Below, in pieces: positions 1 to 6,155 of a DNA stretch of 6,653 bases. Within the stretch, counting starts at the first letter, position 1, and the number at the start of each line of letters is the position of its first letter. Under the pieces are notes generated by a model. The model was not told where the DNA came from. It saw only the letters and a program-made list of their open reading frames with translations, and searched no databases. Made by a program: the position numbers and the translations under genes. Source of the stretch: JBCBKL01 sp038521825. GTDB lineage: Bacteria; Pseudomonadota; Alphaproteobacteria; Rhodobacterales; Rhodobacteraceae. The stretch covers positions 1-6,653 of the forward strand of contig JBCBKL010000054.1 in the NCBI GenBank assembly GCA_038521825.1, written 5' to 3'.

Positions 1-397
1 TGGCCGCCACGTTTGCACCCGCAATCAGGACGGCGCTCCGCCGAACCTCGTTTGTCTGCGGCGGGCTGTCGACCCAGTCGAGCAGGAAGGCCTCGTTTCG
101 GGCCAAGGCAGACAGGATCCCGGCCGCGAATGTCTCTTCGTCGGGTTCGTTGGGCGGGTAGATCTGGCCAAGCGCGGGATCAGCGCCATTCAAGACGAGG
201 GCATGCAATCCGCCGGCGAGTCGCAGTGGAAGCGAGTGGCCGGAGGGGCCGATATCACCCTCGAACCTGGCCAACTTCCTGGCCAGCGCGGTGCCGTTTG
301 GCCAAATCGCGCCCAACGTCTCGAACAGGCGACCCATGAAAGGCGAGTCGAGCCTCCGGCACGAGATCGCCTGGTTCTCGAAGGCATCCAACAGCAT
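1..397 (-). CDS. DUF2332 family protein, N-terminal part (3' end beyond window)
   Basis: The frame is open from an ATG at 397 to the left edge, giving 132 complete codons with no stop. The protein begins MLLDAFENQAISCRRLDSPF. It later carries a conserved block around residues 113-123 (PPQTNEVRRSA), which I recognise from the DUF2332 family, soluble proteins of unknown function that are usually well over 300 residues long. The start is chosen because the family opens with this AF-x-x-QA-x-x-C...SPF pattern and because the ATG overlaps the pth stop as TGATG. No clear Shine-Dalgarno precedes it, so translation probably depends on ribosomes finishing pth. The position behind pth might hint at a role near translation or RNA, but that is inference only. 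The C-terminal part is not visible. I am fairly sure of the family and know no biochemical function for it. Confidence 0.8.
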   Translation of the reverse strand, partial: MLLDAFENQAISCRRLDSPFMGRLFETLGAIWPNGTALARKLARFEGDIGPSGHSLPLRLAGGLHALVLNGADPALGQIYPPNEPDEETFAAGILSALARNEAFLLDWVDSPPQTNEVRRSAVLIAGANVAA

Positions 398-1086
398 CAG
401 CGAAACCGGTCTACGAGTTTTTGCAGGGGCGATCTTGTGTCGGTACCTTCGGGTTCGGGCACCTTCTCGTCCTTTGTTTCAGGGTTTGGTTTGGCATGGC
501 TACCATTGCCCGAACGGGGCGGCGCGGTGCGCAACGCAACGGCATTCATGAACCGCCCCGGATCGCTCGCGACCAGATGCGTGATCCCGTCCGAACAGCC
601 GCGGATAACATCCTCCAGCCACTCCTGATCCGCTTTCGCAAAGTCGTTGAGAACATAGGACGGAACACGATCCTTGTGACCGGGATGTCCTACACCCAGC
701 CGCACGCGCTGGTAATCGGGCCCGATATGGGCATGCACCGACCGCAGCCCGTTATGCCCCGCATGACCGCCGCCATCCTTGACGCGCACCTTGCCAGGGC
801 TCAGGTCGATCTCGTCGTGAAAGACGATGACGTCCTGCGGTTCGAGCTTGTAGAACCGCATCGCAGCCCCGACGCTGTCGCCGGACTTGTTCATGTAGGT
901 TTCGGGTTTCAGCAGAATGGCCCGATCTGACCCGAAACGGCCCTCTGAAACACTTCCCTGATGTTTGGACTTCCAGGTTGGAAAGCCATGATCGGCTGCA
1001 ATCCGGTCCAGAACCATGAAGCCGATATTGTGGCGGTGCCGCGCGTATTTCGGGCCGGGATTGCCCAAGCCGACGATCAGTTTCAT
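397..1086 (-). CDS. pth: Peptidyl-tRNA hydrolase (Pth)
   Basis: This cytosolic enzyme cleaves the ester bond of peptidyl-tRNAs that drop off ribosomes, recycling tRNA; it is normally essential. The 229-residue protein opens with MKLIVGLGNPGPKYARHRHN. Residues matching the known E. coli catalytic and binding set are present: N9, H19 (catalytic His), N66 in TYMNKSG, D91 in FHDEIDL and N112 in GGHAGHNGLRS. The core ends near residue 185. A hydrophilic, Pro/Glu/Lys-rich tail of about 44 residues follows, ending in SPLQKLVDRFR; E. coli Pth has 194 residues in all. The frame is open upstream to an ATG at 1188, but the start at 1086 fits the family N-terminus and has GGAGG 5 nt before it. The gene follows the enolase-superfamily gene after 68 nt and overlaps the DUF2332 gene by 1 nt. 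It may be transcribed both from its own promoter and by read-through. Confidence 0.96.
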   Translation of the reverse strand: MKLIVGLGNPGPKYARHRHNIGFMVLDRIAADHGFPTWKSKHQGSVSEGRFGSDRAILLKPETYMNKSGDSVGAAMRFYKLEPQDVIVFHDEIDLSPGKVRVKDGGGHAGHNGLRSVHAHIGPDYQRVRLGVGHPGHKDRVPSYVLNDFAKADQEWLEDVIRGCSDGITHLVASDPGRFMNAVALRTAPPRSGNGSHAKPNPETKDEKVPEPEGTDTRSPLQKLVDRFR

Positions 1087-1091
1087 GGAAG

Positions 1092-1096
1092 CCTCC
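1092..1096 (-). promoter_or_regulatory. Shine-Dalgarno GGAGG for pth
   Basis: GGAGG on the minus strand lies 5 nt before the ATG at 1086. It supports this start over the upstream in-frame ATG at 1188, which would add 34 residues foreign to the family and overlap the end of the preceding gene. Confidence 0.75.
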
Positions 1097-1110
1097 GCCT
1101 GTTGCGGCGC

Positions 1111-1139
1111 AGCATAAAGTTGGTGGCAGCCCGGGTCCA
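1111..1139 (-). promoter_or_regulatory. Candidate sigma70-like promoter for pth
   Basis: On the minus strand, TGGACC (1139-1134, 4/6 to TTGACA) is followed by a 17-nt spacer and TATGCT (1116-1111, 4/6 to TATAAT). Transcription would begin near 1104, leaving a short leader that contains the GGAGG of pth. It lies wholly within the 68-nt gap after the preceding gene, as expected if the housekeeping gene keeps its own promoter. Matches of this quality also arise by chance, so this is a candidate only. Confidence 0.35.
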
Positions 1140-1154
1140 GAGCACCGCGGATCT

Positions 1155-2384
1155 TTACGATTTGGGCGGCGCACCTCCGGCGAACCAATTGCCGGTCTCG
1201 TAGTTGCAGGGGTCTTCCTGCATTTCGAGATGCAGGTTGTCACCGTCATAGGGATGCGACCGCGCCAAGTCTTCATTAACCTCGATGCCCAGACCGGGTG
1301 CGCAGGGTGGGCGGATAAAGCCATCTTCGACAGTGATCGATCCCATGATCAGTGCAGCGTGGAACGGCGTTTCGATGGTTTCGCACATCAGGATGTTTGG
1401 GATCGAGGTCGCCAGCTGGATGTTTGCGGCCCATTCGACCGGTCCAGCATAGAGGTGCGGAGCCATTTGCGCGTTGTAGACTTCGGCCAAGGCGGCGATT
1501 TTCTTGGTTTCCCAAATCCCGCCTGAACGCCCCAAGGCCGGTTGCAGGATGGCAGCAGCGCCGGCCCGCAGGATGGGCGCGAATTCGGCCTTGGTGGTCA
1601 GCCGCTCGCCCGTCGCAACCGGGATTCGAACCGCGCTGGCGACCTGTGCCATCTGATCGACTGCATCGGGGGGAATGGGCTCTTCGAACCACAGTGGATC
1701 GTAAGGCTCCAACGCCCGTCCCAGACGGATAGCGCCAGCGGTCGTGAATTGCCCGTGGGTGCCAAACAGCAGGTCGGCGCTGTCACCGATTGCCTCGCGG
1801 ATCGCCTTGCAGAACGCGACCGAGAGGCTGATGTCGCGCATCCCCGGCATATGCCCGCCGCGCATCGTGTAGGGGCCGGCCGGATCAAACTTCACAGCTG
1901 TGTATCCCGCCTCGACGCAAGCGAGCGCGGCCTCGGCGGCCATTTCGGGCGAGACCCAGAATTTCGTGATGTCGTGATGCGGCAGCGGGTAGAGATAGGT
2001 GTATGCGCGGATCCGGTCGTTCATCCGCCCACCGATCAGCGCGTGAACGGGCCGCTCGCGGTACTTGCCAAGAATGTCCCAGCAGGCGATCTCCAATCCC
2101 GACCATGCCCCGATCACGGTGAGATCGGGCCGTTGCGTGAAACCACTGGAATAGATGCGGCGGAACATCAGCTCGATATTCTCCGGATTTTCGCCCTGCA
2201 TATGCCGCTCAAAGACATCCGCGATGACCGCTTTCATCGCCTCGGGCCCGACGGAGGAGGCATAGCATTCGCCCCAGCCGACGATGCCGTTGTCTGCGGT
2301 AACCTTGACGAGGATCCAGTAGCGCCCGCCCCATCCTGGCGCAGGGGGGGCGGTCACGATGATGTCGAGGTCCTGAAGCTTCAT
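1155..2384 (-). CDS. Enolase-superfamily (mandelate racemase/muconate lactonizing type) protein with atypical active site
   Basis: The 409-residue protein shows the two-domain layout of the superfamily. An alpha+beta capping domain covers roughly residues 1-125 (DNGIVGWGE at 31-39, ACWDILGK at 100-107). A barrel follows with K165 (VKFD), a GTHG segment at 208-211, E234 in FEEP, E260 in TGER, H310 in APH and E335. The order and the final His resemble acid-sugar dehydratases such as galactonate dehydratase rather than muconate cycloisomerase, which uses a KxK pair and a second Lys. By ungapped comparison with galactonate dehydratase, the usual first metal-binding Asp is G208, and the Asp that normally pairs with the catalytic His is A283. 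Either this is a distinct subgroup with altered chemistry or activity is reduced. The substrate is unknown; a sugar-acid or hydroxy-acid dehydratase or epimerase is the best guess. AGGAG sits 8 nt before the ATG. The gene follows the dehydrogenase gene after 34 nt, so the two are probably co-transcribed. Confidence 0.85.
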   Translation of the reverse strand: MKLQDLDIIVTAPPAPGWGGRYWILVKVTADNGIVGWGECYASSVGPEAMKAVIADVFERHMQGENPENIELMFRRIYSSGFTQRPDLTVIGAWSGLEIACWDILGKYRERPVHALIGGRMNDRIRAYTYLYPLPHHDITKFWVSPEMAAEAALACVEAGYTAVKFDPAGPYTMRGGHMPGMRDISLSVAFCKAIREAIGDSADLLFGTHGQFTTAGAIRLGRALEPYDPLWFEEPIPPDAVDQMAQVASAVRIPVATGERLTTKAEFAPILRAGAAAILQPALGRSGGIWETKKIAALAEVYNAQMAPHLYAGPVEWAANIQLATSIPNILMCETIETPFHAALIMGSITVEDGFIRPPCAPGLGIEVNEDLARSHPYDGDNLHLEMQEDPCNYETGNWFAGGAPPKS

Positions 2385-2392
2385 GCCGATCT

Positions 2393-2397
2393 CTCCT
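2393..2397 (-). promoter_or_regulatory. Shine-Dalgarno for the enolase-superfamily gene
   Basis: AGGAG within AAGGAGAG on the minus strand lies 8 nt before the ATG at 2384, a near-ideal spacing. It sits in the 34-nt gap after the dehydrogenase stop and supports the chosen start. Confidence 0.7.
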
Positions 2398-2418
2398 TGC
2401 CGAAGCTGTCAGCCAGCG

Positions 2419-3513
2419 TCAGTCGTCGGGGAACACAATCACGTTCCGCCGCGCCTTGCCAGACTTGGTGTCGGCGATGGCCTCGTTGATCTGGTCGAGC
2501 GACCAGCGGCCTGAGATCAGTTCATCAAGCTTTAGCCGCCCTTGGCGATAAAGATCGACCATCCACGGGATGTCGCGCTGGATGACCACGTCACCCATCT
2601 TTGATCCGATCATGCCCTGGCCCAAAGCGGCGAGGATCACCGGTTCCATTGCTGCCTTGGCGCCGCTATGCGGCATCCCGATCATGATGACTTTGCCCGA
2701 GCGGCCTAAATATTTGGGCGCATCCTCGATCGCCGGGATTGCGCCAACGGTGACGATAACCGCATCTGCGCCACGACCGCCGAGGGCTTTGTAGGACGCG
2801 CGCCACGGGCTTGGCTTTGAGGCGAGGACGGTATGGGTTGCGCCGAATGCCTCTGCGTCCTCAAGTTTTTCTTCCGAGATATCGACGGCCACGATCCGCC
2901 GTGCCCCGGCGATACGCGCGCCCTGAATCGCGTTCAGGCCCACGCCGCCCGCCCCGATTATGACGACATCCTGCCCGGCCCGCAGGCCGGCTGCGTTGAC
3001 CACCGCGCCGACCCCGGTAATGACGCCGCACCCGATGAGGCAGGCGGCCTCCTTCGAGATGTCCGTAGGGATTTTGACGATCTGGCGCTGATCGACGACG
3101 ACCTTTTCGGCAAACGCGCTGGACGCCATCGCATGCTCGATGGCTTGGCCATCCACCGTGCTGATAGGGCCGGTGCAGTTGTCATATCGGGTTTCGCATA
3201 CGGTTGGTTTGCCGCTCGCGCAGGAGGGGCAGGTGCCACAGGAGCGGATCAGGGTGACGACAACGCTGTCACCGACCGCGAAACCCTGCACGCCCGGCCC
3301 AATTGCCGTAACGGTCCCGGCTGCCTCATGTCCGTAAACAGCCGGGACGTAGCCGCCCCAGGCGCCATCGGCATAAGAGATGTCAGAGTGGCAGATGGCG
3401 CAGGCCGCGACCTTGACCTCAACCTCGCCAGTAATCGGAGCCCGCAGATGGATGTCCTCGACGACCAGCGGCTTGCCGAACTCGTGACACACCGCAGCTT
3501 TGATCTTTTGCAT
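2419..3513 (-). CDS. Zinc-dependent MDR-family alcohol dehydrogenase
   Basis: This is a cytosolic oxidoreductase of the medium-chain family, expected to oxidise an alcohol or hydroxy-acid with NAD. The 364-residue protein has a GroES-like N-terminal half and a Rossmann domain. Catalytic zinc ligands are C41 (ICHSD), H62 in GHE and C162 (GCGV). The structural zinc lobe is intact with C92, C95, C98 and C106. The nucleotide loop GAGGVG is at 187-192, and D211 at the end of the second Rossmann strand (VAVD) favours NAD over NADP. Length and motif order resemble class III-like zinc alcohol dehydrogenases, but I cannot name the substrate. GGGAG lies 9 nt before the ATG. The gene starts 99 nt after the MFS gene, so it may begin a separate transcript, and it is followed after 34 nt by the enolase-superfamily gene. 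That spacing suggests the two act in one pathway. An alternative is a glutathione-dependent formaldehyde-type activity, but nothing here demands it. Confidence 0.9.
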   Translation of the reverse strand: MQKIKAAVCHEFGKPLVVEDIHLRAPITGEVEVKVAACAICHSDISYADGAWGGYVPAVYGHEAAGTVTAIGPGVQGFAVGDSVVVTLIRSCGTCPSCASGKPTVCETRYDNCTGPISTVDGQAIEHAMASSAFAEKVVVDQRQIVKIPTDISKEAACLIGCGVITGVGAVVNAAGLRAGQDVVIIGAGGVGLNAIQGARIAGARRIVAVDISEEKLEDAEAFGATHTVLASKPSPWRASYKALGGRGADAVIVTVGAIPAIEDAPKYLGRSGKVIMIGMPHSGAKAAMEPVILAALGQGMIGSKMGDVVIQRDIPWMVDLYRQGRLKLDELISGRWSLDQINEAIADTKSGKARRNVIVFPDD

Positions 3514-3522
3514 GTCCCCGTA

Positions 3523-3527
3523 CTCCC
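3523..3527 (-). promoter_or_regulatory. Shine-Dalgarno for the alcohol dehydrogenase gene
   Basis: GGGAG on the minus strand lies 9 nt before the ATG at 3513. A second purine-rich GGGGA (3519-3515) is only 1 nt from the ATG and too close to serve as the binding site. Confidence 0.55.
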
Positions 3528-3574
3528 GCCGCGCTTGGACTGCTCATCAGATGTTCCGCGCAGCCTCACTGGAA

Positions 3575-3600
3575 TTTCCGCGACGTGGCAAGCGCGAAAA
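3575..3600 (-). repeat. Imperfect inverted repeat in the MFS-dehydrogenase gap
   Basis: On the minus strand, TTTTCGCG (3600-3593), a 10-nt spacer and CGCGGAAA (3582-3575) form an inverted repeat matching at 7 of 8 positions, with arm centres 18 bp apart. As RNA it could form an 8-bp stem with one G-U pair. No U-run follows, so it does not look like a standard intrinsic terminator. It begins 12 nt after the transporter stop and ends 61 nt before the dehydrogenase start. It could be an operator for the downstream pair or a structured boundary. I found no convincing -35/-10 pair in this gap. Confidence 0.4.
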
Positions 3601-3612
3601 CGACGTTTGACG

Positions 3613-4818
3613 CTAGGACAACGCCGCGCGTGTGGCGGACCGGGAAAAAGCGAGAAGGCCGAGAACAATCAGGATCGCGGACAATACGAACGGCGCGCCC
3701 GGCATGTAGAACGGTGCGGTTGGGGACGTGAACGCTGCAAAGGTCGAAGTCATAAGCATCGGCGAAAGGATCATGGCAAGGGCCGAGACGCTGGTCAGCG
3801 CGCCCTGCAATTCGCCCTGTTGGTCATCGCCAACGGCCTTTGACATGATAGCCTGAAGTGCGGGGGTGATGACCCCGGCCAATGCCGCGATCGGGGTCAG
3901 GATCAGCGCGACCGTCCCGGAGGTAACGGTGGCGATGGCAAGAAAAATGGCCACGTCAAAAACATGGCCGTAGATCACGGTGCCCCGCTCGCCCAACCAT
4001 CGAAGGACGTACCGGATTAGTCCGCCCTGAACGATGGCCATCGCGATCCCGAACAGCGCGAGTGACAGCCCGATCGTTGCCGGAGACCATCCAAACCGGG
4101 CCTGTCCAAAATAGCTCCAGACCGCCGGATAGACGGTGAAAGCAACCTGATAGAGGAAAAAGACAAGAAGCAGCGGGCCAACGTCCGGTAACTTCCCAAG
4201 TACCCGCAATGTCCCGACCGGGTTGGCGCGAGCCCATGAAAACGGGCGCCGGATCTTGTCGGTGACCGTTTCTTTCAGCACGAACCAACCGAAGGCGGCG
4301 TTGAGTGCGGCCAAGGCTGCAGCCGCATAGAAAGGCGCACGCGTGCCGAATTCTCCCAGCAAACCGCCGACAAGCGGCCCCAGCACAAAGCCGATCCCGA
4401 AGGCCGCGCCGATCAGGCCGAAATTCTCGGCTTTCTTTTCGGGTGTCGAGATATCGGCCATGTAGGCCGCCGCGGTCGATTGCGTCGCTGCCGTGATACC
4501 TCCGACGACCCGCCCCAACAGCAACAGCCACATCGCGCCGGCCACCGCCATCACGAGGTAGTCGAGCGCCATCACCACAAGCGACACCAGCAGGATGGGC
4601 CGCCGACCATAGCGGTCTGAGAGGTTGCCGATGACTGGTCCGAACAGGAACTGCATAACCGCGAACGTCGTCGACAGAACCCCACCCCAGAGTGCCGCAT
4701 TCGACAGGTTGACGTTGCCAACCTCTTTGATGAGATCCGGCATCACGGGGATAATGAGCCCGATCCCCATAGCGTCGAGCACCACCGTGATCAGAATGAA
4801 GACGACCGGCAGCCGCAT
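3613..4818 (-). CDS. MFS transporter, TetA-like (TCR/Tet, DHA1-type) family
   Basis: This is an inner-membrane protein of 401 residues with the hydrophobic pattern of 12 helices. It aligns by eye with TetA along most of its length, starting from LDAMGIGLIIPV (14-25). Family features visible are D15 in helix 1, motif A GNLSDRYGRR (64-73) with D68, D86 (LDYL), R103 (LGRVVGG), the antiporter-type motif C ending LGPLVGG (146-152), and D288. The residue matching His257 of TetA(B), needed for tetracycline-proton exchange, is M260, so tetracycline is probably not the substrate. The start overlaps the pcaB stop as TAATG, with GAGGG only 3 nt before the ATG, so translation is likely coupled to pcaB. 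The context suggests proton-coupled movement (export is more typical of this family) of an aromatic acid, pathway intermediate or toxic analogue. The substrate is inferred, not seen. Confidence 0.87.
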   Translation of the reverse strand: MRLPVVFILITVVLDAMGIGLIIPVMPDLIKEVGNVNLSNAALWGGVLSTTFAVMQFLFGPVIGNLSDRYGRRPILLVSLVVMALDYLVMAVAGAMWLLLLGRVVGGITAATQSTAAAYMADISTPEKKAENFGLIGAAFGIGFVLGPLVGGLLGEFGTRAPFYAAAALAALNAAFGWFVLKETVTDKIRRPFSWARANPVGTLRVLGKLPDVGPLLLVFFLYQVAFTVYPAVWSYFGQARFGWSPATIGLSLALFGIAMAIVQGGLIRYVLRWLGERGTVIYGHVFDVAIFLAIATVTSGTVALILTPIAALAGVITPALQAIMSKAVGDDQQGELQGALTSVSALAMILSPMLMTSTFAAFTSPTAPFYMPGAPFVLSAILIVLGLLAFSRSATRAALS

Positions 4819-6152
4819 TAGCCCTCAACCATGGTGTGAACGCGGGCCGCAAAGGCCCGCGCGATGGCTGGTGCCTCTCCCATCTGTGCGGTCGGGTCAA
4901 AAATCGAGGCGGGCAGGGTCGGGTCGGCGGCCCGCGCCAGTTCTGCAAGGGGAGCACCCGTCTCGGTGGCTTCGAGGCATAGTTTCTTCGTTAGCGCTTG
5001 CGCCTCGGGCCGCGGCATCGTGGCCGCCAGCGCGAAGCTGAGCGCCTCAGCGTGGATCAACCCGTTCGAACGGGCGAGGTTAGCCGCCATCCGCTTGGTA
5101 TCGGGTTCGATCATCGGAATGACAGCACGCGCGGTCTGAAGACCGCAGGCCGCATTCAGCATGATTTGGGGCAGGACGCTCCACTCGGCGAACCACGCGC
5201 TGCCGTCCCGTTGATGTTCATGCGTGGATGCGGATTGAAGCGCCGCACGCAATCCGGTCGACTGGATGCCCAATGCCACAAGGATCGAAGGGCCCACGGG
5301 ATTTTGTTTTTGTGGCATGGTCGACGATGCGCCAGCGCCAGACAAACTGATCTCGCCAACATCGCTGGATGCAAGTGTCACGAGGTTCCGACCTATCCCG
5401 GCCAGCGCCATGGTCACATCGCAAAGCCACGACGCGATCCGCAAGACCGGTCCTCGGTCGGTGTGCCAGCTCCGCTCAGGATCTGATAACTCCAGCAGAT
5501 CGGCCAACTTGGCGCGAAGCGCCGCAGACTGGGCTCCAAGCGCTGCGCTAGTCCCGGCGGCACCGCTGAGCGAGACCCAGAGAGACCGCGATCTCACATC
5601 ATTGAGTGTTTCTAGATAATCGGCCAGCGGTGTGCCCCATTGTGCCACAACCGCCCCCCAACTGGTTGGTGTTGCATGCTGTCCATAAGTTCGAGCGGCC
5701 ATTGGCATTTCCGCGAATTTGTCTGACGCCGCACCAAGCATGGAGAGTATGGATTTTAGATCATCCTCTGCTAGCATGAGCGCCTGCCGCAGCCGAAGCA
5801 TCAGCCCTGTGTCGATGATATCCTGGCTGGTGGCGCCCCAATGCACGTATTGCGCATGCTCCGGCGCCTCCATCGCTTTGCGGAAGGCTGCGACCAAGCC
5901 CGGAACGCTGACCCCATTCTGGCCCATAGCAACAGCCAATGCGCCCGGGTCGACTTGAACCTCGCGGGCTGCCCGGTCGATGGCGGCCGCGCTGATTTCG
6001 GGAATGATACCCAATTGCCCCTGGGCCTTGGCCAGCGCGCCCTCAACCAGGAGCATGGCGCGGATCTCGGCACTGTCGGCACACAGACGACCGGTGGCCC
6101 CGGTCGGAAAGAGCTGACCATAAAGCGTGCTGGAAAAGACCGAGGCCGCCAT
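4818..6152 (-). CDS. pcaB: 3-carboxy-cis,cis-muconate cycloisomerase (PcaB)
   Basis: This cytosolic enzyme of the protocatechuate branch of the beta-ketoadipate pathway converts 3-carboxy-cis,cis-muconate to 4-carboxymuconolactone. The 444-residue protein belongs to the fumarase/adenylosuccinate lyase superfamily and is close to the 450 residues of the Pseudomonas enzyme. Visible blocks are HWGATSQDIIDTG (104-116), YGQHATP (156-162), the signature loop GASSTMPQKQNP (274-285) with the catalytic serine region, and EHQRDGSAWFAEW (312-324). The last block matches the EHER...WHAEW block specific to PcaB and separates it from adenylosuccinate lyase. The signature has PQKQNP where Pseudomonas PcaB has PHKRNP, a form I associate with alphaproteobacterial members. 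The start lies 3 nt after the pcaD stop with only a weak ribosome site, pointing to coupled translation. The stop overlaps the transporter start. Other members of the lyase superfamily are possible but less likely given pcaD next door. Confidence 0.88.
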   Translation of the reverse strand: MAASVFSSTLYGQLFPTGATGRLCADSAEIRAMLLVEGALAKAQGQLGIIPEISAAAIDRAAREVQVDPGALAVAMGQNGVSVPGLVAAFRKAMEAPEHAQYVHWGATSQDIIDTGLMLRLRQALMLAEDDLKSILSMLGAASDKFAEMPMAARTYGQHATPTSWGAVVAQWGTPLADYLETLNDVRSRSLWVSLSGAAGTSAALGAQSAALRAKLADLLELSDPERSWHTDRGPVLRIASWLCDVTMALAGIGRNLVTLASSDVGEISLSGAGASSTMPQKQNPVGPSILVALGIQSTGLRAALQSASTHEHQRDGSAWFAEWSVLPQIMLNAACGLQTARAVIPMIEPDTKRMAANLARSNGLIHAEALSFALAATMPRPEAQALTKKLCLEATETGAPLAELARAADPTLPASIFDPTAQMGEAPAIARAFAARVHTMVEG

Positions 6153-6155
6153 GGA

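Noticed and set aside
397..1188. Longer Pth reading from an ATG at 1188 (263 residues).
   Set aside because: The extra 34 residues do not belong to the family and overlap the preceding gene. The start at 1086 has GGAGG at proper spacing and the canonical MKLIVGLGNPG opening.
752..1324. Minus-strand open frame of 190 codons across pth and the preceding gene.
   Set aside because: It is out of frame with both genes and has the Arg/Pro/Ser-rich composition of a shifted frame. The Pth catalytic residues are in the other frame.
1155..2384. Reading the enolase-superfamily gene as muconate cycloisomerase (catB) because pca genes are nearby.
   Set aside because: It lacks the KxK pair on the second barrel strand and the later Lys of CatB. 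It has H310 in the APH position typical of the dehydratase and racemase groups.
1542..2489. Plus-strand open frame of 315 codons opposite the enolase-superfamily gene.
   Set aside because: It is an antisense shadow of a well-supported gene, with no family motif and no convincing ribosome site.
2833..3843. Plus-strand open frame of 336 codons opposite the dehydrogenase gene and the transporter's 3' end.
   Set aside because: It lies antisense to a gene with complete zinc and NAD motifs. Its translation is rich in Arg, Asp and Ala with no recognisable domain, which is usual for the opposite strand of GC-rich genes.
3956..4957. Minus-strand open frame of 333 codons overlapping the transporter.
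   Set aside because: It is the shifted frame of the MFS gene, without membrane helices and Arg-rich. The transporter frame has intact motif A and motif C.
5061..5074. Perfect 14-bp palindrome CCCGTTCGAACGGG inside pcaB.
   Set aside because: About 0.4 such palindromes are expected by chance in a window of this size. It encodes residues in a conserved stretch (ARSNGLIHAEA), and no regulatory context is evident.
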